Assembly: GCA_905221605.1 (NCBI GenBank)
Contig: CAJNDS010002312.1
Location: 255,001-317,000, forward strand
Direction: 5' to 3'
Length of the DNA: 62,000 nucleotides
Source: Symbiodinium natans
Lineage: Eukaryota > Sar > Dinophyceae > Suessiales > Symbiodiniaceae
Shown: positions 28,761-40,393 of the stretch, piece after piece
How the letters are laid out: the number at the start of each line of letters is the position of its first letter
How positions within the stretch are numbered: the first letter of the stretch is position 1
The notes under the pieces: model-generated
Database searches by the model: none
What the model saw: only the letters and a program-made list of their open reading frames with translations
Told to the model about the DNA's origin: nothing
Made by a program: the position numbers and the translations under genes

Positions 28761-29519
28761 AGAGGAGACAAAAGGGAGACAGCATGAATCAGTCTGAATC
28801 AGTATGAGAAGATGTGAGATGCCCTCCTTCGTCGAAAACCTCAGCAGTGGGTTGGACTCAGCACCTCGGAATCGCGTGCATCCTGCGATGCATCAAGCCA
28901 TGTTTGCAGATGTCTTGCGGGGACGCCTGCGAAAGGGCACATGTCACGGATTGCCTGAGTTCTGCACCTGGTCTCTCGCATGGCTCAGGATCTTGAGACA
29001 CTGCCTCGCCCTGTGGTGGACTTGCTTGTGCCGGCCTCTCTGGTAGGTCCGGCTTTGCTTCTGCCGTCTGTTTAGGTGCCGTGGCTGGCTCTGAGAGAGG
29101 CGGCTCTGCCTGAGCAGCTTTGCCCAGCGGCAGCTACAAGTGATTTCAACACAACACACGGGGACAGATTTGGTCACTTTCTTTGCATACGGTTTACGTG
29201 GCTGACCGGGGGCACCAGGCCTCGATCTCATCAAGATCATCGAAGTCAAACATACTGCCGCCGCTGGAAGTTCCTCAGGAAGGTCTCTTTGGTTCTCTTT
29301 CGCCACCCAGTTCGGGCAACTTGAGGCAAGCATAGCAGGCCATGGACGCGCCCAGTGCGCATCTTCAATCAAAACGTATGGATGGAGCTTGTCTTCCATA
29401 GTGGGAAAAAGTGGGAAACTAAGACTAAGAGTCGCACGACGGGAGGGGTTACCGGCGGGATCATGGTCCTGCATGCGTTGTCAGTCCTCTTCCCCCCCCC
29501 CCCCCCCCTTTGCCCTAGA

Positions 29520-30163
29520 TTCCCTAGAAATGTGATCACGTGACTTTGCATTCTGGGAAGCCATTGCTCCTGCGAATCTTGCATGGGGTCGGTTTTCTCT
29601 GCGAACTCTTTGCTTGGTCCAGCTGCGGCGTCGAAGGCTGATGTTCCGTCACTGTCGAGCTCCGTGTTGCTGCTGGTTTGGGGCCCTTCGTTGTCTGGAC
29701 CGTCCTGGAGCCGTGAAGACGATTCTTGGCCTTCGCTCGATCCTCCAGCCTTGGCCTCGCATGCATCGCATGTGCTTGCCTCGTTGTCGCCATCAGCTTC
29801 CTTGTCTGTCACTGTAGAGTGCACATGCTCTGACTGTGGCTTCGCTGGGTCCGCTGGGTCCGCTGGGTCTGCTGGGTTCTCAACTGCGTTCTCAACGATC
29901 TCGGACTCTCCACTGACCGAACGGGCCAGCTTTTCGGGCTCATCATGAGACTCAGCCTCGGCGGTCCCTGTCGACCCGAACATGTGCCCCTGATGCAGAT
30001 CTGGGAAGAAATCCGTGTCTGACGGTTCTTCTGCGCAGCTTCCGTCGTCAGACCCTATGTTGAACATCTCGGGCTCTTGTTTGAAGCTGGTTGCCATTGC
30101 TGGATTCTGATGTACGCTATCAGGGACCGTTGGTTGACTTGCAGGCGGAAGGCTTTCAGCATC
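29520..30163 (-). CDS. Acidic, disordered exon of a multi-exon gene
   Basis: It follows TTGTCAGCAG|G and reads DAESLPPASQPTVPDS, then MATSFKQEPEMFNIGSDDG, EEPSDTDFFPDLHQG, NPADPADPADPAKP, and serine/glutamate-rich sequence to QEQWLPRMQSHV. The stretch past about 29520 (GGGGG then hydrophobic) looks intronic. The AD-P repeat comes from an in-frame 9-base DNA repeat (CGCTGGGTC on plus). Low-complexity acidic content suggests a disordered linker or activation-type segment. Function unknown. Confidence 0.6.
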
Positions 30164-30218
30164 CTGCTGACAAGGTGGTGGGGTTTGGCTGGGGCCGGTA
30201 GGGGAGGCAGCCGTTAAC

Positions 30219-30440
30219 GTTGCCGATTTTGACCTCGTTCACAGAATACACAGAAACACTAGCGTGGCCTCTAAGCGGACTCTTGCTGCTGTAAGCCTCC
30301 GGCAAAGCCTGCTTTAGCCTCGAAATCAGAACTCCCTTCGAGTCTCCCGGGCCAACCTTGCCAAAGCCAGGTTGGATGTGCGGAGGGTGATAGACAAAAG
30401 GATTTGCCTCCAGGCCCTCAGCCATGCACCTGTCAAGCCA
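30219..30440 (-). CDS. Exon upstream of the acidic exon, joined by a 55-base GT-AG intron
   Basis: It reads CMAEGLEANPFVYHPPHIQP, GFGKVGPGDSKGVLISRL, KQALPEAYSSKSPLRGHA and SVSVYSVNEVKIGN. Removing 30164 to 30218 (starts GTTAAC, ends CAGCAG with G after) links KIGN to DAESL in phase 0. The acceptor is probably TTGACAG|G near 30441. Product not recognised. Confidence 0.6.
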
Positions 30441-30469
30441 TCTTTTCCCTGTCTTCAGCTTCCCTGAGC

Positions 30470-30930
30470 TTCCCCAACAAAGCGCCTGGTTTCGAGCTCT
30501 GAGAGGGACAATCGGAAAAGCTCGGATATGGATGCCTGAAGATCTGACATGCGCAACGCATCGCGACGCGTCGCAAGACCCTTCTGGATGCCATTCCGGC
30601 AATCTGAGCATCCAGCGCGTGGTCGCTGGGTGGCAAACTCAACTGGATCCCCACCTGCCTTGGTTTTTTGTGTAGCGTGACGCACACAATTTCGTAGTTC
30701 CGAGATGTTCTGAGTGCCTGCGCGAGTGGGCCTCGTAGAGATGAAGGTGAGCTCAACCTGAGATGGAGCAAGTCCATTCTTGAACTCCTACACGGGATGG
30801 GCTGCTTGGAGTACAACTCCTTCGGAGCTGTTGGTGCTGAACCCTCCTGGACTGCTGTGTTGGGCAAAATCCACACAAACGTTGGATATGACGCAAGCAT
30901 GCGCAAGCTACCGCTACTCGCTTTGTTTGT
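30470..30930 (-). CDS. Further upstream exons of the same gene, borders unclear
   Basis: Protein-like pieces on minus: LAQALRTSRNYEIVCVTLH then KKPRQVGIQL (about 30750 to 30640), and RMSDLQASISELFRLSLSEL then ETRRFVGEAQ (about 30560 to 30470), in different frames as expected for separate exons. The first has a beta-rich look. No domain assigned. Confidence 0.4.
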
Positions 30931-32929
30931 GCTCCTTGCCACCTGCCAGCATCGAGCCCTCGGCGCTGTCCTGGCTAGTGCAGGACATGTCAGTCAAAGG
31001 CGGATACTTGTAGCATGCTCTTCAGCTTTGGACACGCACATGTCCTCTATTTATCGCAACTTATGCCAGCTTTGGCAATTTCACGTTTGGGGACTGTCAT
31101 CGCCAAAGCTTGGGTCTTGCAACGGCAGTCGGTCGAACAGCGACTGTTCAATTGATTGTGCGCACATCCTCATGCCAAGCTACCGTTTCACTGGAGGCAT
31201 CTGGAGGTCGCAGGAGAGGTGACTTAGTGTCAAGCCGCTATCCCCTGTGTCAGCTCCAGGCTTGCGCCGGGGTTTCTTGAAGCGCGCGCAGCTCACTACC
31301 GGCCCGTGTTTACCACTGTTGCTGTCGAGTTTTCAGGGATAGGTTTTGAAACGTTCTTAGCCTTAATGATGTTTTCTGCTCTTGAAAGTTCCTGCGAGCA
31401 AATGATTCCGAATTCAGATGACAAAACATGCTTGTGGTCATGCGGTGAGAGTCGTAAGAGTGGTCTGTCCATGGCTCCGGCATGTGCTGTAGATGGCTTT
31501 CATGTGAACTCCTGGCACATTGGCCTCACAACTGTGGAACCTAGCCATGAACCAAGCCACTTTGTCTTGGGGGCAGTTGTTGGTGAGGCCAGGGGCGGTG
31601 GGTATACGTAGGATGCAGATTGATGCAGTGTGAATTTGTTGTTTATGAACCCCTGGACGCAGCGACGCCGTGCCTCTTGGAAAGGGCAAGCTTTTGAAGA
31701 CGAGGATGGGCTCTGCGACCTCGAAGCTCTTCAATCCAAGTGCAAAGATGGATACAAAGATGGAGTGCAGCACTTGTAGTCTCAGAACTTCCCCTTTTTA
31801 GCTCAGGATGAAGCTCCTTGGGAGCCGCCGATCCCTCCTGGAATACTGTGCAGAGGTTGCGGACGCAGTCCGAGCACACCGTTGATCACAGTTGGCCGCA
31901 CTGGAATGCCGGACCTGGAAGTCATCCATGATAATTTCTTCTGCATCATCTTCGCTCCCGCTCGCTGCCAAGTCTTTCCCTCCGGTGTCCTGGCATGGAG
32001 GGTGTACAGTGTCATGTTCTCACTAGAGAGAAGTTCGGCTTAGGCTAGGTTTTGAACTTTGGTGGTCATGGTTGCTTTGCGCAACGACACTCGTTAAGGC
32101 TTTAAGGGGGACAACGTAGACAGCCGAGGGCAGTTCATGTCCTCTTCGAGGATAGGGTCACCCAATGACCATGGATTGAAAGTTGTCTTGGGCGTCGCTT
32201 TAGGCCTGAGCCACGCGTGCAAGCCGAAGTGCCAACAAAGCTCCTGGTCTGTGCCCTGCCTTTCTTCCGCTTTGAACGGAGACCTCGGTCAGGTTCACGT
32301 CGAGATCACTGAACTTTCTGTGATCTCGAGAGGCTTGAGCATGCCAGCTGTTAATCTTAGTAATCTTAGTCAAGTGACAGAGAAATCGGCGGGCCAACCG
32401 GTTCGGGCAACGCAGCCTCAAAAGGCAAACTGCTTTGAACGGTTGTCACCTCTGAATTGCAACAAACACCATGCACAACATGCTTGCCGATTGCTCCGAC
32501 ATGCCTCAAGTTTTCGACAAGAGAACGCCTGCACCGGCCAAATTCGGGCCTCTGAGTCTTGTGGAGCTTCTTGTTGGTAGCCGCCCACTACCTGGAAGAG
32601 TCTCGCCTCAGGGATTGGCAGGAGCTCCCAGATCAGATGCTTTACATTCTTAATTGCAAGGCTCCGGAATTGTATGTGCGCGTTGAGAAGCGGGCTTCTG
32701 ATGCCTGGCAGACTTGGCAGCACACTGTCTGCATGCACTCACCACAATTTGTCGCGACAATCTCTTGCTACTCTTTGTTGGAATCTGTCTATTGTGTCCC
32801 GAAAGTCGATTCGTGCGAAAAAAAACTCGGGAGTCGAGAGAAATGCGCGCTTCGTGAGGCACAGAATGATGCATTACCATGCCAGAAACTCGATCGTCTG
32901 GTCCAGGACAGACATCAACTTGCTGATGA

Positions 32930-33168
32930 CCTGCACCGGTTGAAGCCAGGGGTTTGCTTTTGTCGCACGCGTCTTGCAGTAATGCCTCGCACTTTGCGTA
33001 TAGACCAGATGCATCAATGCCTCCATGATGTGCACTGTTGTGTTCACAGAGCGGAGCACAACATGTTGGAGTCAAGCTTTCAAAGGGATAAGCATCTAGC
33101 AACAGGTCAAAGAGTTCAGGGTCAGCAAGTGGTGGCGACTTGCCAACACGACAATTCACGCATACCAA
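32930..33168 (-). CDS. Probable exon, product unknown
   Basis: The minus frame reads CRVGKSPPLADPELFDLLLD, AYPFESLTPTCCAPLCEHN, SAHHGGIDASGLYAKCEA and LLQDACDKSKPLASTGAG. Two helix-turn segments (PELFDLLLD, YAKCEALLQD) suggest a helical repeat, possibly ankyrin-like, but key residues do not match well. A 293-codon frame on plus covers the same DNA and I regard it as the shadow. Confidence 0.4.
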
Positions 33169-33449
33169 TTCTACGGCTTTTCAGAGACATCTTTCAAATC
33201 CAACACGAATTCGTGAGAGGGACTGCTGCGAGATCCGCGGGGAGGGCCCCGGCGCCCGGGGGGATGTCTTGGAGGTGCCGTGGACCGGCAAGTCCAACTT
33301 GGCTCTGTCTGGGAGAGGGCTTTATGGAGGCGTGTCTCGCCTGGGCTGCACACAAGTTGGAGGCAGGTCGCGGGTTAAAAGACTCTGGGAGGTGCGGCGC
33401 AGAGTCAGCCGATGTGGCGTGTGGCCTGCAAGTTGTGTAGCGCATGTTT

Positions 33450-34012
33450 GAATTTGAGAAACCTTTACGTAGGTTTGCTGTGCCCGTGTGCTGAAAGGCC
33501 GACCACAACATAAACCTTGAACCAAAGTCCGGAAGAGCACTCGTTGCGGTGCACTGTGATCATTTGGAGCAAGGCTGGTCAGGAAAGCTTGAGCTTGGAA
33601 TCCGTATACCAGTCAAAGCTTGCTGACTGTCCTTGCTAGGCTCATGAAGGTTTCTCGAGTACTCAAAGTACATGCACGTTGACGGACTGTGCTGGGCGCA
33701 TGGCCAAGCATCTTGCATTCTTTGACCAGGGTCCTCATGGGCACTACCTGTCAATGCAGGAGTTGCATCACGTTGCCGTGTGTCAACAACATCAAGCTAC
33801 AGCCCAGGACAGTGCCCGAGCTCCTGCCTCCAACGAATATCCTGCACAATTGCAGAGTCAGGCCAACCAACTAAACTTCCGTTCATCGACGAATTGGGCA
33901 CGAGCCTGCCTCCCCAAGCAACTGAACTTTTGAAGGACACCGGCTAAACATGGTAAACTCTCTGACAACATCCGCATCAAGAGCTGGTTGAAAATGGCAA
34001 CAATGACTGCAT
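33450..34012. other. No confident gene
   Basis: Unique sequence with short frames on both strands. Nothing recognisable. Confidence 0.4.
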
Positions 34013-34876
34013 CTACCGATCTGCCAAGGCTGCAGGCCAGACATGACGCAGCATTCTCCCATCCTCTGGGATGTTCTGGGCTTCCAAATCGCACGGTAAG
34101 AGCCCTACTATTGTGCTCCACTCTAGCACGTTTCTGATGCAATGCCCTGCCCCGCCTTGCACTTCTGCATCTCTGTACACGTGATTCTTGGCGTCAGCTT
34201 TGTAACATGGCTCTGAAAGATGGTTCATGTCACAGCCAGCTTCTAAGACTTCCTGCCAGGTGCTCTGTATTCGCTGCTGCTTAGGGAGGTGCTGAAGCCT
34301 GCTTTGGCTCTGTTCGCTGAGCTGTTCCTGCTCAGGCTCTCTTTGCCGCTTGTGCAGCTCTTCTTTGAGCTCTCTGAGCTCTTTGCCTTGGGAGCCTAGT
34401 TGCTCCTGGCTCGTCAGGTCTGTCTCCACCTCTACCACGTGCGGCTCTCCCGCCTCGCGACCTAGCTCACTCTCTTTTGAGGAGCCTGCATTATGGTCGT
34501 GGTCAGCCACCTTCTCCTCTGTTGTCAAGCACGGACCACCCTCCGGCTCCGGGCTCGCCTTCTGCGTGTTCTGCTGGGGAGGTGAGCCGGGCCGGACTTG
34601 GCCTGGCGCTCCTGGCCCTGGGTGCACAGGCACCTCTGGCATCTCTGGCTGTGTGTCACGCGCAAGCTTGTCTCCTCCAGCTGGTGCCTTAATCAACACA
34701 CCATGTGGGGAGCGCAGGGAAGTGTCACAATGGAAAGTGCCCAAAATGTTAGTTTGAATTGCAGAACGTGTTCCAAATTTTCGTTTGCGGTTTGCTGATT
34801 GAAAACAGTGTGTTGTGTGTCTATCTTGTGTGCTACAAGTGGGGTTGTTAGATCTTAAGGGCAAGGTGGCACGCAT
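34013..34876 (-). CDS. Disordered and coiled-coil protein region
   Basis: This is a 287-codon open frame on minus. The most protein-like part starts after GTTGATTAAG|G (about 34693): APAGGDKLARDTQPEMPEV, a proline/glycine-rich segment (PGPGAPGQVRPGSP), an acidic segment, then a heptad coiled coil (ELRELKEELHKRQREPEQEQ), and a cysteine/histidine-containing C-terminal part. The ATG at 34876 may lie in upstream intron or UTR. No enzyme motif. Confidence 0.55.
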   Translation of the reverse strand: MRATLPLRSNNPTCSTQDRHTTHCFQSANRKRKFGTRSAIQTNILGTFHCDTSLRSPHGVLIKAPAGGDKLARDTQPEMPEVPVHPGPGAPGQVRPGSPPQQNTQKASPEPEGGPCLTTEEKVADHDHNAGSSKESELGREAGEPHVVEVETDLTSQEQLGSQGKELRELKEELHKRQREPEQEQLSEQSQSRLQHLPKQQRIQSTWQEVLEAGCDMNHLSEPCYKADAKNHVYRDAEVQGGAGHCIRNVLEWSTIVGLLPCDLEAQNIPEDGRMLRHVWPAALADR

Positions 34877-34948
34877 AAAACGCGACGTGCTCCGGACATC
34901 AGGCAGCTCTCAGGCAGTACAACATTCAGGACAAAGAACCGGCAACTG

Positions 34949-35430
34949 TTACGGAATGTTGCTTGAAAAACAGGCCAGGAAGGGAGGCTCAAGCGGGCAG
35001 TGGGCAAAGGCGATTCAGGCGGCCAACAGTGCTGGAATTGGAATGTTGCCTGAATAAGCCCGGAGGCTGAAGCGGGCAACTGTAAGAGAATGTTGCCTCA
35101 ATAAGCAGCTCAGACGAGCAACTGTACTGGAATGCCCGACAAACAACGTGTAGAAAACACCCACTCCTGCTTCTGAGGGCGGCGAACACCGGCTGCAGAC
35201 CATATACTCGCAACCCTACTTCTGAGGGCGGCGCAACCCAAGCTATGCGAAACTTAGCCGGCATCGGACTCGTTACCCATTGGAAGGAGGCACAGGAAAC
35301 TTGCAGCTGGACGGCAGCCCGAAACAAACAACCACGAAGGGAATGCTGCCTGGATAGCAGGCCACCGAAATGTTGCCTTGAATCAAGCAGGTCAGGGACT
35401 TTTCCGGAACGTTGCCTCATCAGCCGGCCG
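34949..35430. repeat. Degenerate short minisatellite
   Basis: GGAATGTTGCCTGAATAAGC-like cores at 34953, 35040, 35087, 35129 (partial), 35340, 35367 and 35406, often preceded by AACTGTNN and followed by GGCN(4-8)GGCTGAAGCGGGC. Spacing is irregular, 27 to 87 bases in the clusters. Confidence 0.7.
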
Positions 35431-35607
35431 GCGCTATGCGGCGCTTTGATTTGCCACATGCATGATGCATGTGTGGCTGTTTTGCATGTATGATCTAGCA
35501 CAAAATGTCGATGTTAAGGAATACCGCCTTTAAAAACAAACAAAACACCTTCGAATCAAACACACCGTTTCAACACTGTTCACCACCACGCAGAAACCAC
35601 AGAAACT

Positions 35608-36363
35608 ATGGAGAAAACACTTTTTTTGCAGATGAAAGACATCACTTTGGAACACAGCAAGCATCAATTTGAACACATTCTGCGCTTTCAAGTGACTGTG
35701 TTGGGGTGGGGGGGTTCCAAATCGACCCGTTCCCGCCGATTGTCTGACGCGATTGACTTCAGGTCTGGGTACGTTCTTGAGTCTGAGCTCTGCACACTTC
35801 GCTTCGCAGCCTGGAGCTTTTGGATGATGTCATCCTGTCAGCCAGGTGCTGCTTGCACTTCTGACGTACTGCGTTACGAAATGTTACGAACTTGCTTGGA
35901 TACAACGGCTTGCAGCATGGCCCTCATTGGCACCGCAATCTTTGCTTTTGATTTTGGGGCTGTTCATGGCTGCTTTCAAAGTGCGGCCCTGGAAGTGTTG
36001 AACGCAAAGGCTCACATCGATGGGCTGGAGGGCTGTTGCCTTGTCGAAGCAGCCTCTCAAATCGACGCCTGCGCGTGGCCGGACAGTCGTCCGGCTCATT
36101 CCGTATTCTTGCATCCTCACACTTCAAGGTTGTCAGACGGTTTGCCTAGCAGCACTCCCTCTCGACGGAGTTCTCGCATAGTCTTGGCCTTGCCGGGGCT
36201 AGAGGCTAGAGAGGCAGGCAGGCCCCCTCTCGGCGCTGGCTCAATACAAAATGAAGTATATACTGAAGTATTGCCTGCCAAGTGGTGTCGCACTCGGCAG
36301 GATCAACTCCGTCCTTGGCAGCCATATCCACTTGAACAAGAAATGATAAGCTGTCACTTCTAA
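35608..36363 (+). CDS. Open frame of 251 codons, uncertain
   Basis: The ATG at 35608 lies in ACTATGGAG. The frame includes MEKTLFLQMKDITLEHSKHQ and a cysteine-rich hydrophobic middle (CSMALIGTAIFAFDFGAVHG). It is antisense to the prevailing gene direction and has no recognisable domain, so it may be chance. Confidence 0.25.
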   Translation: MEKTLFLQMKDITLEHSKHQFEHILRFQVTVLGWGGSKSTRSRRLSDAIDFRSGYVLESELCTLRFAAWSFWMMSSCQPGAACTSDVLRYEMLRTCLDTTACSMALIGTAIFAFDFGAVHGCFQSAALEVLNAKAHIDGLEGCCLVEAASQIDACAWPDSRPAHSVFLHPHTSRLSDGLPSSTPSRRSSRIVLALPGLEAREAGRPPLGAGSIQNEVYTEVLPAKWCRTRQDQLRPWQPYPLEQEMISCHF

Positions 36364-36399
36364 TTCTCACTAACTCTCCTAGTCAGCCACTGTCAGCCA

Positions 36400-36742
36400 C
36401 GTCTCTGCAGCTTGACGTCCGTTGGCTGCTGAATTTGCAGAACTTGCATCTGCTCTTGTTGACTTTGAGGATGCCTGTCGCAGGTTGCGGAGGTTGCCAT
36501 GGGTTTGCCTGGCTTGTGACACCCTCATCCTGAGAGATCCATGAGACTCTGGCATCTTCTGGTTGTGGCTCCTGACAGAGTGTCCACGACTGGCCCCGTG
36601 GGTTGAGCCTCATAATTTTTGAGATGTCCTCGTCGCGTCCGGTATCGCCCGAGGCAGCATGGCTGGATGGCCTGACAAACATATTTGTAGACCCACGTGG
36701 CCTATAGAAGATTCGCCCATGTGGTGGGTGCGAATTTCCCAA
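36400..36742 (-). CDS. Probable exon, product unknown
   Basis: The minus frame reads GRIFYRPRGSTNMFVRPSSH, AASGDTGRDEDISKIMRL, NPRGQSWTLCQEPQPEDA, RVSWISQDEGVTSQANPW, QPPQPATGILKVNKSRCK and FCKFSS. KCxFCKF resembles half a zinc ligand set. A likely further exon (ARLLAAEEVAPHTKSKHL) lies just upstream at about 36800. Confidence 0.5.
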
Positions 36743-37489
36743 GCCAAGTGCTTGGACTTTGTGTGTGGCGCAACTTCCTCCGCAGCAAGCAGCCTCGCAA
36801 AGCCACTTCGCAAAAGAGCGGCTTCAAGGATTCAAGCGTGCGGCTGGGCCTTTGGAGTATGGCTTCCTTCTCAAAGCAGCCGGTCAAGTCGATGCCTCTC
36901 GACCTAGTTCCGGGCTCAACATGCTAAATTGGCCAGCACGGCAGAAGTCAACCATCTGAAAGCTTATTCAGGAGGCCTGTCCTTTCCTTGGTTAAGGATG
37001 CAGCACGCATTCCTGTCGGAGTTGGCGTGCTGTCCAAGATGTCCAAACATCGCCTTCGTCTGCACATGCTAACAGCTACAGTAACATGGACAAAGTGGTC
37101 CGTACTCCGTACTGTCGGTTTGCACTTGCATCTGATGCCGGAACGTTCAGGACGGAACCCGAGGCGCTGGGCATTCTTCAGTTATTGCGCTCAAGCAGGC
37201 CGCTCTCAGCGGGCATTGTGAATGGAACAGACTTATCCTGTTGCTTCTGTGCATGCTGTGCTGAAGCGTACCTCCTTCGGCTGCAGGGTTGGGAAAGGGT
37301 CGCTGTGCTGAATGCGTGGTAGACAGTTCACATGTGGTAAACTTGTTGGTCATGGATGCCTGGCTCTTGCCAGCTTGAGCCTGTTCAATACGGTATCATT
37401 GCACTGCAACATTTGTGCCGCCTGGATGCTTTGGCACCAGCAACGAGTGCAACATGTTTCTCTCATGCAGATGCGGGACTTGCAGGTGG

Positions 37490-37513
37490 ACACACACACA
37501 CACACACACACAC
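37490..37513 (+). repeat. (CA)n microsatellite
   Basis: Twelve CA units. Confidence 0.97.
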
Positions 37514-38765
37514 GCGGACGCTTTCTGGCAGTGCAAGAGCCGTCGCAATGACTACCGGGTGGAAACTGTAAACCGGCTGCGGAGCCGCAGCAATGAGTAC
37601 AGGATCCTTTGCAAACAAGCCCGCTATCTCGGCGGCTGCAACCAGCCTCGACTGCAAATTGCAAGACTCTTTGCGAGAGAGTGCTGCTCCCGAACGTGGA
37701 ATCGCAAATCGATGTTTGGAGAACCTGAACCCTGGCACGGCCAAGACATGTCGCTGCAGCATGGCACCCCCTGACTTTCCAAAACCATGGCGCGCTGTGG
37801 CAGATTATGGCAGGTGTGATTCACCTCAGCAGCTTATTAAGGGTCCGGCCCCATCCATTGGGGTCTTCCCTGCCAGCCTGCATTCTGTGATTCTTCCCGC
37901 CCTGCACATCTACCGGGCACGATGGTCTAATGCTGTTTGTCAGGAGTTCTCTGCAGCTCGGTTGTTTTCCCTGACGTCTGAGTTCCAGCCAGCATCCTTC
38001 TTTCAAGCACACCTTGAGCACCCCTTGCTTTAGCAAGGTGCTATCTGCAAAGGAAAGGCTGGCAATAGGCAAGGGAAAAAGGAACGGGCCAGCACCTGCC
38101 AAACGAAGCTAAATTGAAGGCCAAGATACCCTGGGATCTGAAGCAAGATGCCCACGGCTGTGCAGAGTGTACTCAGGAGTACTCATGTGTATTCGTGGCG
38201 TATTGCTCCGGGCAAGGTCCCACACTCACGTTCGGGAAGGCCCTGGCTTGCCAGCAGTTGGAAGATAGCTTACAGTGCAAAGCTTCTCTGCTTCGCAGAC
38301 TCGGTAATGTAGCCACCTAATGCCGGAAACGTGACGCCAAGCTGATCATCAGCTTGCTCAATCGAATTTCCCAACGCTAGCTTTGATTTGCCATGATTTG
38401 CCGCATGTGCGTTTGTGGGCTTTCTGTGCCCAACCTTGCAAAAGGAAGCGCTTCTCATGTGCGCGTTCGAAGGTGCGCCTACAATCTACATGCAGTGCAT
38501 TCGATCGTCTTCAAAGCCTTCAGAGTACTCTGTGTACGGCAAGCTGCATCGGCACGAGCTGAACAGAGACCACCTAGACCAGCAAGCATGCAGCAGCTTC
38601 CCCATGTAAGTGGTCTGCAATTGCGGGGCAGCAGTCGCTGCTATGCCATTGCTGAATCAAGCCTGTCGAAATCTTCGCGAACAGGTTGAGCTCTCACGAA
38701 AACGTGCTCGTCCAGCCGTGACCTGCCCTGACAAGAGTTGCAAGAATCTGGAAGGAATAGCTGCG

Positions 38766-38806
38766 ACATGTATATATATATATATATATATATATACATT
38801 CTGCAT

Positions 38807-38839
<33 letters not shown>

Positions 38840-39223
38840 TATAAACATATAAACATATAAACATATAAACATATAAACATATAAACATATAAACATATAA
38901 ACATATAAACATATAAATATATAAATATATACATATAGAAATATAGAAATATAGAAACATAGAAACATAGAAACATAGAAACATAGAAACATAGAAACAT
39001 AGAAACATAGAAACATAGAAATATAGAAATATAGAAATATCGAAATATAGAAATATAGAAATATAGAAATATAGAAATATAGAAATATAGAAATATAGAA
39101 ATATAGAAATATAGAAATATAGAAATATAGAAATATAGAAATATAGAAATATAGAAATATAGAAATAAACAAATAAATATAAATATAAATATAAATATAA
39201 ATATAAATATATATATATATATA
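38766..39223. repeat. Staircase of 8-bp AT-rich repeats
   Basis: Ordered blocks: (TA)n; about nine ATAAACAT; about nine AGAAACAT; about eighteen AGAAATAT; then six-base AAATAT and (TA)n, followed by a 15-base C run. Each block differs from its neighbour by one or two bases. Confidence 0.97.
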
Positions 39224-39890
39224 TGTGCTACCCCCCCCCCCCCCTCAAAGATCCACCATTTTAGAGACTTGCAATAGACAACGCAGTTCCCGTAGCGTTT
39301 TCTCGTTTCTCCTGACGAGACGTACAACCACCTGAAACATCCTGAAAAGCACAAATATATCAGTAAAGTATCTAAACAAAAACCTTATGGCGTACGTACC
39401 CCTTTCACTAGTCTTTCACTCAAAACCACCCTAAACCGTCGCTATATTAAGATATAACAGCACACAGCCACCTGAAGAAGAATGCAACCGTAAAGTATCA
39501 AAAAAACTTCTGGCGGTCTCAGGGAATAGTGAAAAGATTTTTGCTCACAGTATTCTCGCGTCCCCGGCACTTACAGCAGATGATGTTTTTGCATCACCTT
39601 ATGCCTTCTTTATTAAATGTGCTTGATATACAATACTTGTACCCTATACACATACATGATGTGGGTACTTCTTCTACTTTCTCTTTGGAGCGGCATCCCA
39701 ATTCACCAGCCGTTCCGACAGGACATCCAAAGGAAAGGTTGAGATCTCAAGGATACTTTTCTGCTTCCGCAAGTTTGGCAGACGTCGAGGGGCATTCGTC
39801 AGGAACTCTTCCCGGCCCTGCCACACCACTCGAGCATGCAGCTAGTCACCAGGCACACGCAACAGCATGACATCTAGCGCATGTCACAGG

Positions 39891-40391
39891 TCAGCAACCG
39901 CGCTCTCCAATACTGGGCACGACGTTCCGCCATCCACGCACACTCTCGAGCCAAACCAACTGCATGCTGCCCTCACGCACCCGCACGGCAACTGTCACCG
40001 AGCCCGCCACGGTGCCCTGTACACACCGCCGGCTCCACATCTGCTGGGAGGGAGCGCAGACAACAACATTGGCACCAACTTCACGCGTGCGCACATGCCA
40101 CCAACTTTGCCACGCCGACATCTTCGCCATCCACTCCACACGATCATGTGCCAATTGCACCGGATCAAGGTCTTGCGTCTTCAACCACCGCATCGCCACA
40201 CGGATTGCTGAATTATCAGGCCCTGTGCGCGCCCGAGGGCAGCCATACTCGCGTGCCCCAGTGTGGCACTGCGGATCGTCAAGGGCCAGGCGCCTGGGAA
40301 TGTCTGTGTGCTGATGCCTCAAGCAATGCCCTAACCACTTCCACTGTTGCTGGACAACCTGCCCATCCCACAAGCATCCAAAATACACCAA
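39891..40391 (-). mobile_element. LINE-type (non-LTR) retrotransposon, 5'-truncated C-terminal ORF fragment
   Basis: The minus frame reads QQQWKWLGHCLRHQHTDIPR, then ARTGPDNSAIRVAMRWLK and DRVEWMAKMSAWQ. The RRxWRWLGHVLR...P...(W)...DRxxWR arrangement is the conserved segment after the reverse-transcriptase domain of many LINE polyproteins. The catalytic domain itself is absent: upstream sequence switches abruptly to degenerate telomere-like DNA at 40394. Likely a dead 5'-truncated copy. Confidence 0.6.
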
Positions 40392-40393
40392 GC

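Noticed and set aside
32559-33440. 293-codon plus frame
   Set aside because: Cys/Arg-rich and antisense to a more natural minus-strand exon; start is not convincing. Treated as a shadow.
38641-39354. 237-codon minus frame of Ile/Phe/Tyr repeats
   Set aside because: Translation of an 8-bp AT-rich microsatellite.
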